A stretch of DNA of 5,355 nt from Bacteroidales bacterium (GTDB lineage: Bacteria > Bacteroidota > Bacteroidia > Bacteroidales > UBA932): the NCBI GenBank assembly GCA_016285215.1, contig JAEEQI010000156.1, forward strand, positions 1 to 5,355, written 5' to 3'. Position numbers and translations under genes: made by a program. How positions within the stretch are numbered: the first letter of the stretch is position 1; each line of letters begins with the position of its first letter. Shown here piece after piece: positions 1 through 5,258 of this stretch. The notes under the pieces were generated by a model. That model did no database searches, was not told the DNA's origin, and was given only the letters and a program-made list of their open reading frames with translations.

Positions 1-214
1 TTCCCTCGAGTTTCAGGATAGTGATTTTGCCCTTCTTCGCCAGGCGATAGAAGGTTGTACAGCCTATGTGGAGTTTCTGGCACGCCTCCTCACGGGTATA
101 GTAACGCTTTTCACTCTTCTGCGCGGCAGCAACCCCGGCCTCCGCTATGGCCTCTGCGATGATGGGTTTGAGGAGATTGGTGAAGAATCCCCGAATCATA
201 TCAGTGTCTGACAT
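1..214 (-). CDS. Helix-turn-helix DNA-binding protein (MerR/excisionase-like), 3' part cut off by window edge
   Basis: The minus strand, read from an ATG at 214, is open to the window edge for 71 codons with no stop. Residues 1-30 form an Ala/Ile-rich, probably helical N-terminus. Residues 38-71 look like a winged helix-turn-helix of the excisionase/MerR type: YYTREEACQKLHIGCTTFYR followed by a basic LAKKGKIT stretch, the usual pattern of an 'EEA-x-x-L-x-I' first helix, a turn, and a 'TTFYRLxKKGKI' recognition helix. Such proteins bind DNA as small regulators or recombination directionality factors of mobile elements and are common in Bacteroidota. The gene diverges from the large operon, so it could regulate that operon, but nothing here proves it. 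A later ATG (residue 6) is possible; I chose the first because a good promoter lies about 70 bp upstream. The C-terminus is unseen, so total length is unknown. Confidence 0.8.
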   Translation of the reverse strand, partial: MSDTDMIRGFFTNLLKPIIAEAIAEAGVAAAQKSEKRYYTREEACQKLHIGCTTFYRLAKKGKITILKLEG

Positions 215-284
215 AATCGTAATTTTTATAAAAATGTAAGTGAAAAGGCGGTGCACCTGCCTGCTACCGACATGATAGCGGATA

Positions 285-316
285 CAAACATATACGAAAA
301 ATGTGGAAAAATGAAA
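285..316 (-). promoter_or_regulatory. Candidate Bacteroidota-type promoter for the HTH gene
   Basis: On the minus strand, positions 292 to 285 read TATGTTTG, an exact match to the Bacteroidota -7 consensus TAnnTTTG. Exactly 20 bases upstream, positions 316 to 313 read TTTC, a three-of-four match to the -33 TTTG element. Transcription would begin near 279 and leave a leader of about 65 nt before the ATG at 214. Prediction from consensus only. Confidence 0.5.
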
Positions 317-367
317 ATAGTTTGTCAACAAAAAATGTGTTTGAAAAGTTGTAAGGTCTGACTCTGT

Positions 368-383
368 TAGATATACATATCTA
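368..383. repeat. 16-bp palindrome, possible operator
   Basis: TAGATAT (368-374) and ATATCTA (377-383) are perfect inverted repeats separated by AC. The site lies in the divergent region, upstream of the minus-strand promoter. A dimeric regulator could bind it. The sequence is AT-only apart from the G, C and C positions, so chance occurrence in AT-rich DNA is quite possible. Confidence 0.3.
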
Positions 384-644
384 CTTAATAATCTGAAAGT
401 AACATATAATATACGCAAGAAAAGAGTAAGAATTTACCGGCTATCACATATGTCCTAGATCACACTATAACGCGGGTATTTTTTGCACAAAAAGTTTTCA
501 ACAGGTTTATACTTTCAAATTATAACCAACAACTTCCAAGAACGAAAGTTACATTTTCATCTTCGGCGATTTTACTCCTTTTCGAGGCTTGTAAGTGCAA
601 TATAATAGAATTATAGTTTTAATTTTTTCGTCAGATATGCACGG

Positions 645-680
645 GAGCGCCCTTGGAGCGTTCCCGGAGCGCTCTTTTTT
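645..680 (+). terminator. Intrinsic terminator in the intergenic region, orphan
   Basis: GAGCGC (645-650) pairs with GCGCTC (669-674). The stem continues inward as CC (651-652) with GG (666-667), with A668 bulged, and then GGA (655-657) with TCC (662-664) around a GCGT tetraloop (658-661). Six T residues follow directly (675-680), as expected of a rho-independent terminator on the plus strand. On the minus strand no T-run follows, so it is one-directional. No gene is seen on the plus strand before it. It therefore ends an unseen transcript or acts as an attenuator ahead of the operon at 798, provided that operon's promoter lies upstream. Confidence 0.75.
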
Positions 681-687
681 CTAAAGT

Positions 688-769
688 ATTGATTTAGTTT
701 GAAATGTCTAACTTATTGATTGATATTTCCACATTTTATAAAGAACTTTGTGTTAGTGAGATTGATTGA
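688..769 (+). repeat. Three ATTGATT repeats in the operon leader region
   Basis: ATTGATT occurs at 688-694, and the longer ATTGATTGA occurs at 715-723 and 761-769. All three lie between the orphan terminator and the first gene of the operon, flanking the candidate promoter. They could be binding sites for a regulator. The spacing (27 and 46 bp start to start) is not an obvious helical-turn multiple, and AT-rich words recur by chance. Confidence 0.25.
719..750 (+). promoter_or_regulatory. Weak candidate promoter for the six-gene operon
   Basis: GAACTTTG (743-750) matches the Bacteroidota -7 consensus TAnnTTTG except at its first base. ATTG (719-722), a three-of-four match to the -33 element, lies exactly 20 bases upstream. 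Transcription would start near 756 and give a leader of about 42 nt. A second -7-like word, TTAGTTTG (694-701), has no -33 partner. A dedicated phage or alternative sigma factor could use different signals. Confidence 0.35.
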
Positions 770-797
770 AATATGTAATTGCATACGCGCTTAAACT

Positions 798-1853
798 ATG
801 ATTGCTCTTCCTTCCATCGCTTTTGGAGGCTTCTCCGGATCGGCCAAGGATGTTACGGCTCGTCAAAGGGACGGCCGTAGCATCCTGACCGTTCGCTGCT
901 GGCCCACCGGGCAGAAGACCAATGCCCAGGCGGTCCGCCGTGCTTCCTTGGCCAAGATCACCAAGTCCTACAAGATGCTCACCGAGTCCCAGATGCAGGA
1001 GTGGGAACGCCTGGCTCAGCAGGCCAGCGGAGCATCGGCCTTCGGCCAGAAGGCAGAACTGTCCGGCATCAACCTGTATGTTCGCCTGAACGCCAACAAG
1101 GTGATGGCCGGAGAAAGCATGATTACAGATGCTCCGGCGGCCCTTGGGAATGTGCCTGACGCTTCTTACCGACTGGCCGTTGTGTCTCCCTCCATGGTCG
1201 TCTTTCAGGGCATCAAGCACCAACCCGCACCCAACAAACTGGTTGTTAAGATGTCGGCGGTCGTGAGCCCCGGCATCTCTAACGGATGGAGCAAGACGGT
1301 GATCGTTTCTCCCGACACGGAGGATGATTGGGGCGAGGCGGACCTGACGACGCTGTATACGAAGACCATCGGCATTACACCTGAAGTGGGCCAGAAGGTC
1401 TTCATTGAGGTATACTGGATGAATACCGCCACTGGTGTGACTGGCCAGGTTTCCCGTGGTTCTGTCATATGCCTTACGGATGAGGAAGCCGCTGCCCTGG
1501 TTGGTGGCTCCCGCGCACGCTATACTGAAGAGGACCTGATGCCTGGTAGCACGGTAACTGAATGCGACATTGAGTTCACAACTGGAGCGCCAGTGATCTT
1601 CTTTGATGTGCTGAGCCAGGGCATGGAAGGCGTGGCACAGAGTGAGATTTATGTAGATAAGCCCTGGCCGGAAAATTCGAGGGGTACGGTGTACGTTCTT
1701 AACCGGGAGAAGAAGGAGAATTCGTATCATATTGGTGTGCTTAACGGCGTAATTAAAGAGACTTACGACCATAAGAATAGCGCCGTATTCAATGCTGCAG
1801 CAGGAACCATAGGCAAACCGGGTGAGATCTTCGGAGCCGGTATACTGGTCTAA
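798..1853 (+). CDS. Gene 1: modular protein with a gene 6-like domain plus C-terminal extension, possibly a phage structural protein
   Basis: I do not recognise a named family with certainty. Residues 1-226 align almost without gaps to gene 6 of the same operon: PSIAF at 5-9, SGSAKxVTA at 13-21, LT at 61-62 followed by a Trp-containing helix, SGxNLxxRLN at 89-98, GIS/SK near 159-166, and NTATG at 209-213. The N-terminal GFSGS...VT...R pattern and probable beta-rich second half recall the Bacteroidota DUF6266 type, but that link is a memory-based guess. Residues about 246-351 form an additional module resembling the C-termini of genes 2 and 3. There is no signal peptide or membrane segment, so the protein stays in the cytoplasm unless packaged or released. 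The ATG at 798 has the AAACTATG context and matches the start of gene 6. It is first in the operon, 18 bp before gene 2. A particle or appendage component is my inference. Confidence 0.88.
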   Translation: MIALPSIAFGGFSGSAKDVTARQRDGRSILTVRCWPTGQKTNAQAVRRASLAKITKSYKMLTESQMQEWERLAQQASGASAFGQKAELSGINLYVRLNANKVMAGESMITDAPAALGNVPDASYRLAVVSPSMVVFQGIKHQPAPNKLVVKMSAVVSPGISNGWSKTVIVSPDTEDDWGEADLTTLYTKTIGITPEVGQKVFIEVYWMNTATGVTGQVSRGSVICLTDEEAAALVGGSRARYTEEDLMPGSTVTECDIEFTTGAPVIFFDVLSQGMEGVAQSEIYVDKPWPENSRGTVYVLNREKKENSYHIGVLNGVIKETYDHKNSAVFNAAAGTIGKPGEIFGAGILV

Positions 1854-1871
1854 CTTTTAGTGTTTGAAACT

Positions 1872-2993
1872 ATGTTTGTATCAACGGGAAATAACTTCGG
1901 TGCCGGTCAAATCCGGTTTAAAAGCTATCAGGCCGAGAACTATCTGGTCCTGAATGCGAACTTCAGCTTCCTGACGGGCAACCCTGATTACCAGGCTGCC
2001 GAAGTGCTGGAGATAAGAGTTCCTACCATGAGGATAGACAGGAGTGTAGAGGTGGGAGTCTTTGTTGGCTTCCGCGACCGCAGGCAGTCCTATGGCAGTG
2101 GCACCTGCTATGATGGTTGCACCCTGGCCCGCAGTTGGATTAAAGATAGCAACACCATCTGCATAGAAAAGCTTGCCTGCATGAGTGGAAAGGAGAAGCT
2201 TTATGTCTATATAGCAGCCCTTTACCCTCAGCTGAATCAGGGACTGAGCGACGGTAAGCAGACTAAAAATACCATCAGTCTGACTCCTCTTCCGGAATGC
2301 TGCCCGTTTAATAGCAAGTCCATGTTCGTGGTAAAGGAGCACTGGGTAATGCTGCTGCTTATTTTGGGAAATGTGCCTGGCGCCATCTCGAGTAGCCCCT
2401 GGGCCGCCGCGATAGAGAACTTGCCTGTTGACATCCAGGGTGTACTTCCGTTCTGCGGTGGAAGTCAGCAGTATAACGGAGAGTTCAACGGGCTTTCTGA
2501 GATCACTATCAAGGAAGGAAGATTCACTTCTCGTTACCGTTGCATGGTGCAAGATGGTTCCTTTGCCTTCGCTTTCATGGTGCGCGGGGACAATGAAGGG
2601 GAAGTTGTTGATGAGTGGCCGCTGTTTCCTGAAGATGAGAGAATCCGCTATATTTTCGATCGCGAAAAACAGGGAGAGTGGGTACAGCCAGGGCAATTCT
2701 CCTTTGAGCTGGCTCAGGGCCTTTTGCTTTTGTCTTTCCAAGGTTGGTTCGGTTCCAACGGACCTGGGAACGGAAACCAGTTCGAAGTGGAGACCCTCCA
2801 TCCTCTCTTCCCGCAAGGAAGATCGGGTGTGGTAGGGCGCACTAAAGACGGAAACCGGCTTGCCATCTACGATATATTCTGTGAGACTTCGATGAACCCT
2901 AACTACGGACGCGTGATACCGGCCTGCTCTGCTCCCAAGGATACGTTAATTGAAGTTTTTGACACGAACATTTATACCTACAACCCGTATTAG
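1872..2993 (+). CDS. Gene 2: uncharacterised modular protein with GNNFG and WIKxSxTICIEK motifs
   Basis: A 373-residue protein I cannot assign to a known family. The N-terminal third is paralogous to gene 3: GNNFG at 6-10 in both, an AAEVLEIRVP strand near 42-51, and WIKDSNTICIEK at 89-100. The rest (about 145-373) appears to contain further beta-rich modules with Trp/Gly-rich segments, such as KEHWVM near 155-160 and GWFGSNGPGNGNQF near 291-304. Cysteines are unusually frequent for a small protein (79, 83, 97, 103, 143, 144, 195, 224, 337, 352). No signal peptide or clear membrane segment is present. I prefer the ATG at 1872 to the GTG at 1860: it has the AAACTATG context shared with its neighbours, and it puts GNNFG at the same position as in gene 3. 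AGG, AGA and ATA codons occur more often here than in gene 6. A receptor-binding or particle-surface role is only suggested by context. Confidence 0.87.
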   Translation: MFVSTGNNFGAGQIRFKSYQAENYLVLNANFSFLTGNPDYQAAEVLEIRVPTMRIDRSVEVGVFVGFRDRRQSYGSGTCYDGCTLARSWIKDSNTICIEKLACMSGKEKLYVYIAALYPQLNQGLSDGKQTKNTISLTPLPECCPFNSKSMFVVKEHWVMLLLILGNVPGAISSSPWAAAIENLPVDIQGVLPFCGGSQQYNGEFNGLSEITIKEGRFTSRYRCMVQDGSFAFAFMVRGDNEGEVVDEWPLFPEDERIRYIFDREKQGEWVQPGQFSFELAQGLLLLSFQGWFGSNGPGNGNQFEVETLHPLFPQGRSGVVGRTKDGNRLAIYDIFCETSMNPNYGRVIPACSAPKDTLIEVFDTNIYTYNPY

Positions 2994-2998
2994 TGACT

Positions 2999-3712
2999 AT
3001 GTTGACGATTGTTGGAAATAATTTTGGCGGAAACTATTCCGGTGTTACGCTCAAGAGCGTAGAGACACGCTTCTACGTTGTAGTTGATGGGATTATTACG
3101 GTGGCGCCCTCCGGAGCGGCTTACGATGCAGCCGATGTGCTGGAACTGGAAGTGGAAGGACTTCAGATGCCCGCAAGCGATCCGTCGGCTGTTTATCTCA
3201 CTTGCCAGGTGAGTGGCCAGCGCTATGTAACCATAGCAAAGGCCTGGATCAAGAACAGCCGGACCATCTGCATTGAGAAGGTTGCCGGTTGGGCATCTCT
3301 AGCTTCTTACCAGCTCCATCTGAGTTGCCTTTTCTTTCCGACGGGCTATGATTTCTGCCCTCAGTATTTGGCCAGGAATAAGATTTCCCTGAGCAACGCC
3401 CCTTCCGGAGTGACGATGAGGTTGGAGAACTGCTTATTCAAAGAGGGATGGATGTCATTTTACGTTCAATTCTCGCAGTGGCAGACGGCCGACCCTACAG
3501 CCTTGCTGCAGCTGACATTGAACAATGTGCCGGCAGGGGCCGCGGGCAGTCTGCTCCTGGTATACAACGAAGCTTCGCTGGAGTCCATGGGCAGCGGTTA
3601 TGTCCCTATGACGCTGAACGGAACTTCTCTTGTCTCCGATGAGGCCCCGGGTGCGCTGTTCAATAATGCCCAGGACTACAAGTTCATCAAGGGAATTGTG
3701 ATTTTTGACTAA
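2999..3712 (+). CDS. Gene 3: shorter paralogue of gene 2
   Basis: A 237-residue protein of unknown family. Residues 1-125 match the N-terminal domain of gene 2: GNNFG at 6-10, AADVLELEVEGL near 44-55, and WIKNSRTICIEK at 83-94. The GNNFG opening superficially resembles the start of IPT/TIG Ig-like domains, but the rest does not convince me. Residues about 130-237 are a beta-rich module ending FNNAQDYKFIKGIVIFD. Its pattern (G-S/T-hydrophobic, then N, then NG, then A-x-FN, then a terminal hydrophobic strand) matches the extension of gene 1. No signal peptide. The ATG at 2999 lies 5 bp after the stop of gene 2 in a GACTATG context; a GTG at 2993 overlapping that stop is less likely. Close packing suggests co-translation and an assembly or functional partnership with gene 2. 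Confidence 0.88.
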   Translation: MLTIVGNNFGGNYSGVTLKSVETRFYVVVDGIITVAPSGAAYDAADVLELEVEGLQMPASDPSAVYLTCQVSGQRYVTIAKAWIKNSRTICIEKVAGWASLASYQLHLSCLFFPTGYDFCPQYLARNKISLSNAPSGVTMRLENCLFKEGWMSFYVQFSQWQTADPTALLQLTLNNVPAGAAGSLLLVYNEASLESMGSGYVPMTLNGTSLVSDEAPGALFNNAQDYKFIKGIVIFD

Positions 3713-3715
3713 GCC

Positions 3716-3964
3716 ATGGCCAAGCAGGAACTCACAAAGCTTCAGGGCGCCATTGCCATAGCCAGTTTCTCTGCGGGAGTGCTGATTGCAATGGTGTGTC
3801 TGTTCTTCATCGAGCCGCTGGGCGAGATTGCCTCATCGGCCATCTCCATTGTGAGCGAGCTCCTGGTCCTGTGCGGTGCCATCCTGGGCGTGAAGGCCAG
3901 CTATGATACCAAGTTCCGGAAGTTCGAGAATGAGCTTAGGCATAAACAAGACAAACCTGAATAA
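3716..3964 (+). CDS. Gene 4: small two-helix membrane protein, holin candidate
   Basis: An 82-residue protein with a short charged N-terminus (residues 1-9), a hydrophobic helix at about 11-33, a short turn containing EPLGE (33-37), a second hydrophobic helix at about 38-59, and a strongly charged tail (KFRKFENELRHKQDKPE, 66-82). This matches the size and layout of class II-type holins, which oligomerise in the inner membrane and let lysis proceed; both ends would face the cytoplasm. Holins have little sequence conservation, so the call rests on topology and on the lipoprotein with spanin architecture that follows 10 bp later. It starts only 3 bp after gene 3, and is the one operon gene without the ACTATG context, so its translation is probably coupled. 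No dual-start motif is seen at the N-terminus. Alternatives: a membrane anchor or small accessory protein unrelated to lysis. Confidence 0.8.
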   Translation: MAKQELTKLQGAIAIASFSAGVLIAMVCLFFIEPLGEIASSAISIVSELLVLCGAILGVKASYDTKFRKFENELRHKQDKPE

Positions 3965-3974
3965 AACTTAAACT

Positions 3975-4454
3975 ATGAAACCCTCCGCCATCTTTGTAAT
4001 AGCCCTTCTTCTTACCGCTTGTGGTGTTGCCCGGCCCGTTCTGGACCAGGACAACACCAAGGTGGAGGTGAAGACTGTTGTGGAGAGGGTGGTTGATACC
4101 GCTTACGTAGAGCTTCCGGTGCTGGTAGAGAAAGTGGCCACTCTTGACACGGCCTCCGTGCTGGAGAATAAGTACTCCAGATCTGCAGCACTGGTGACCG
4201 GCGGTGTTCTCCATCACTCCCTGGAGACAAAGTCAGTCCCGGTTCCGGTTCAAGTGGAGAGCAAGATTGTGTACAAGGACTCTATTGTGTTCCGTGACCG
4301 GGTACAGACTATGACCGTGGAAGTAGAGAAACCACTGACAGGATGGCAGAAAGCCAAGCAGAAAGTTGGCGGTATATGTTTCTTACTGATAATCCTTTAT
4401 GGACTATACTTAATCATTCACTTTATCTATAAACCTAATTCTTCAAAACTATGA
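3975..4454 (+). CDS. Gene 5: u-spanin-like lipoprotein with C-terminal membrane anchor
   Basis: A 159-residue protein with a lipoprotein signal peptide (MKPSAIFVIALLLTAC; lipobox LTAC, lipidated Cys16) and, at the other end, a single hydrophobic helix at about 131-152 followed by a short tail. Between them lies a Val-rich, probably beta-stranded domain of about 115 residues without an obvious coiled coil. One chain thus carries both an outer-membrane lipid anchor and an inner-membrane helix, the defining layout of unimolecular spanins such as phage T1 gp11, which disrupt the outer membrane by fusing it to the inner one at the last step of lysis. It follows the holin candidate directly, as lysis genes often do. 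Its stop overlaps the start of gene 6 (ATGA at 4451-4454), implying coupled translation. No acidic surface-export signal directly follows Cys16. Function is inferred from architecture and context, not from homology searching. Confidence 0.85.
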   Translation: MKPSAIFVIALLLTACGVARPVLDQDNTKVEVKTVVERVVDTAYVELPVLVEKVATLDTASVLENKYSRSAALVTGGVLHHSLETKSVPVPVQVESKIVYKDSIVFRDRVQTMTVEVEKPLTGWQKAKQKVGGICFLLIILYGLYLIIHFIYKPNSSKL

Positions 4455-5140
4455 AGTACATTCCTTCTATCGCTTTCGAAGAGATGTCTGGCTCCGCCAA
4501 GGGCGTGACCGCAGCGAAGGTCAAGAGCCGTAAGTACATCCGTAACCGTGGCTACGGTGGCAGCACCCGCACCGAGTTTCAGGCTTCCGTGAAGTCTGTG
4601 TTCAAGGAGCTGAGCCAGGCATGGCGTAGCCTGACCAACGCCCAGATTCTGGCCTGGAACGCAGCGGCCAACACCGCCGAGGCCCGTGCCGTCCTGGGAA
4701 CCCGTGGCAAGATCTCCGGTTCCAACCTGTTCATGCGTCTGAACTACTGGGTAGTGTACTGCAATGGCAGTATCCTGACCACTCCTCCCACCCTGGGCGG
4801 CGTGGATGCTCCCGACAGCGCCACCGTGGTTCTGTCCAGTTCGGCCATGACCTTCCAGCTGGCCACCATCCCCAGCGATGTGACCAACCTGAAGCTCGTG
4901 ATCCAGGCTTCCGAGCCCCAGAGCAATGGTATCTCCAAGGCCTACAGCAAGGCTGCAGCCTTCGACGATCCCATTACCCCGGTGGCCACCGCCATCGACA
5001 TCAAGGCCAAGTACGACTCCAAGTGTGGCGCTCCGTCCACCGGCTTCCCGAAGGTGTTCTTCAAGTATTTCTACATCAACACTGCCACCGGTGAGAAGAG
5101 TGCAGAAATGCTTGCCAGCGCCGTGCTGAGCAACGCTTAG
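4451..5140 (+). CDS. Gene 6: paralogue of the gene 1 N-terminal domain, probably highly expressed
   Basis: A 229-residue protein that aligns with residues 1-226 of gene 1 nearly without gaps: PSIAF 5-9, SGSAKGVTA 13-21, LTNAQILAW 61-69, SGSNLFMRLN 89-98, NTATG 210-214. The N-terminal third is very basic (many Lys/Arg at 17-42), followed by helices with LT..Q..AW and a beta-rich C-terminal half. I cannot name the family; phage or mobile-element proteins with an 'LTxAQxxAW' helix and a later 'SGxNLxxRLN' segment are familiar, hence a structural-protein guess. Codon choice differs sharply from gene 2: all lysines I checked are AAG, arginines are CGT/CGC, and leucine is nearly always CTG, with many C-ending codons. 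That suggests high expression. No signal peptide. The start overlaps the stop of gene 5 by 4 bp, in AAAACTATG context. It is the last gene before the terminator. Confidence 0.9.
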   Translation: MKYIPSIAFEEMSGSAKGVTAAKVKSRKYIRNRGYGGSTRTEFQASVKSVFKELSQAWRSLTNAQILAWNAAANTAEARAVLGTRGKISGSNLFMRLNYWVVYCNGSILTTPPTLGGVDAPDSATVVLSSSAMTFQLATIPSDVTNLKLVIQASEPQSNGISKAYSKAAAFDDPITPVATAIDIKAKYDSKCGAPSTGFPKVFFKYFYINTATGEKSAEMLASAVLSNA

Positions 5141-5166
5141 TCTCTGACAGAGAACTGAGTTTGTTG

Positions 5167-5199
5167 GCCCCGGCAGAGTTATTCTGCCGGGGCTTTCTT
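5167..5199 (+). terminator. Strong intrinsic terminator closing the operon
   Basis: GCCCCGGCAGA (5167-5177) pairs perfectly with TCTGCCGGGGC (5183-5193), giving an 11-bp GC-rich stem around a GTTAT loop, followed by TTTCTT (5194-5199). It lies 26 bp after the stop of gene 6, so it should end the six-gene transcript and insulate the SDR gene downstream. Confidence 0.92.
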
Positions 5200-5246
5200 A
5201 TGGTCATGTCGCAGAAATTGTTTAACTTGCGTTCGGTAAATTTTAT

Positions 5247-5253
5247 AGAGGAG
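5247..5253 (+). promoter_or_regulatory. Shine-Dalgarno sequence of the SDR gene
   Basis: AGAGGAG lies 5 bases before the ATG at 5259. It is a classical, strong ribosome binding site and fixes that start. It stands out because none of the other genes in the window has one, consistent with a different origin or genomic context for the SDR gene. Confidence 0.8.
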
Positions 5254-5258
5254 CTTAA

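Larger units (their letters stand above)
215..797. other. Divergent AT-rich intergenic region, no convincing gene
   Basis: This 583-bp stretch separates the minus-strand HTH gene from the plus-strand operon. It is strongly AT-rich and has frequent stops in all frames; the only small plus-strand frame I worked through (29 codons at 272-361) lacks a convincing start context. It holds a good minus-strand promoter (285-316), a 16-bp palindrome (368-383), a second short palindrome ACATATGT (446-453), a perfect inverted repeat TATAAT-AGA-ATTATA (601-615), an intrinsic terminator facing right (645-680), repeated ATTGATT words (688-769) and a weak plus-strand promoter (719-750). The terminator has no visible gene upstream of it, so a small RNA or an attenuated leader is possible. 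I see no tRNA-like or riboswitch-like fold. Confidence 0.7.

Noticed and set aside
272..361. Small plus-strand frame of 29 codons in the intergenic region
   Set aside because: Lys/Cys-rich translation, no start context like the others, overlaps the minus-strand promoter; AT-rich DNA yields such frames by chance.
405..410. TATAAT boxes at 405-410 and 601-606 as sigma-70 -10 elements
   Set aside because: Neither has a -35 partner at 16-18 bp, the organism appears to use the TAnnTTTG type, and the second one lies within an inverted repeat.
434..484. Possible second terminator (TACC ... GGTA followed by six T)
   Set aside because: Only a 4-bp outer stem with mismatched interior and a long loop; too weak to support.
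753..1772. Long minus-strand open frame (339 codons) opposite gene 1
   Set aside because: It is antisense to a well supported gene with a paralogue in the same operon, its translation has no recognisable domain, and it reads as low-complexity Arg/His/Gly-rich sequence typical of a shadow frame.
1860..1871. Upstream GTG start for gene 2 (and likewise GTG at 2993 for gene 3)
   Set aside because: The downstream ATGs have the ACTATG context of the neighbouring genes and place GNNFG at residues 6-10 in both paralogues.
1881..2816. Long minus-strand open frame (311 codons) opposite gene 2
   Set aside because: Gene 2 is supported by paralogy to gene 3 and by its start context; the antisense frame shows no domain, paralogue or start signal.
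3716..3790. Dual-start (holin/antiholin) motif in gene 4
   Set aside because: There is only one Met near the N-terminus; the next Met is at residue 26, inside the first membrane helix.
798..5140. Endolysin, capsid, terminase, portal, reverse transcriptase/DGR, CRISPR array, tRNA or toxin-antitoxin pair
   Set aside because: I looked for catalytic motifs, direct repeat arrays and cloverleaf features and saw none in the window.
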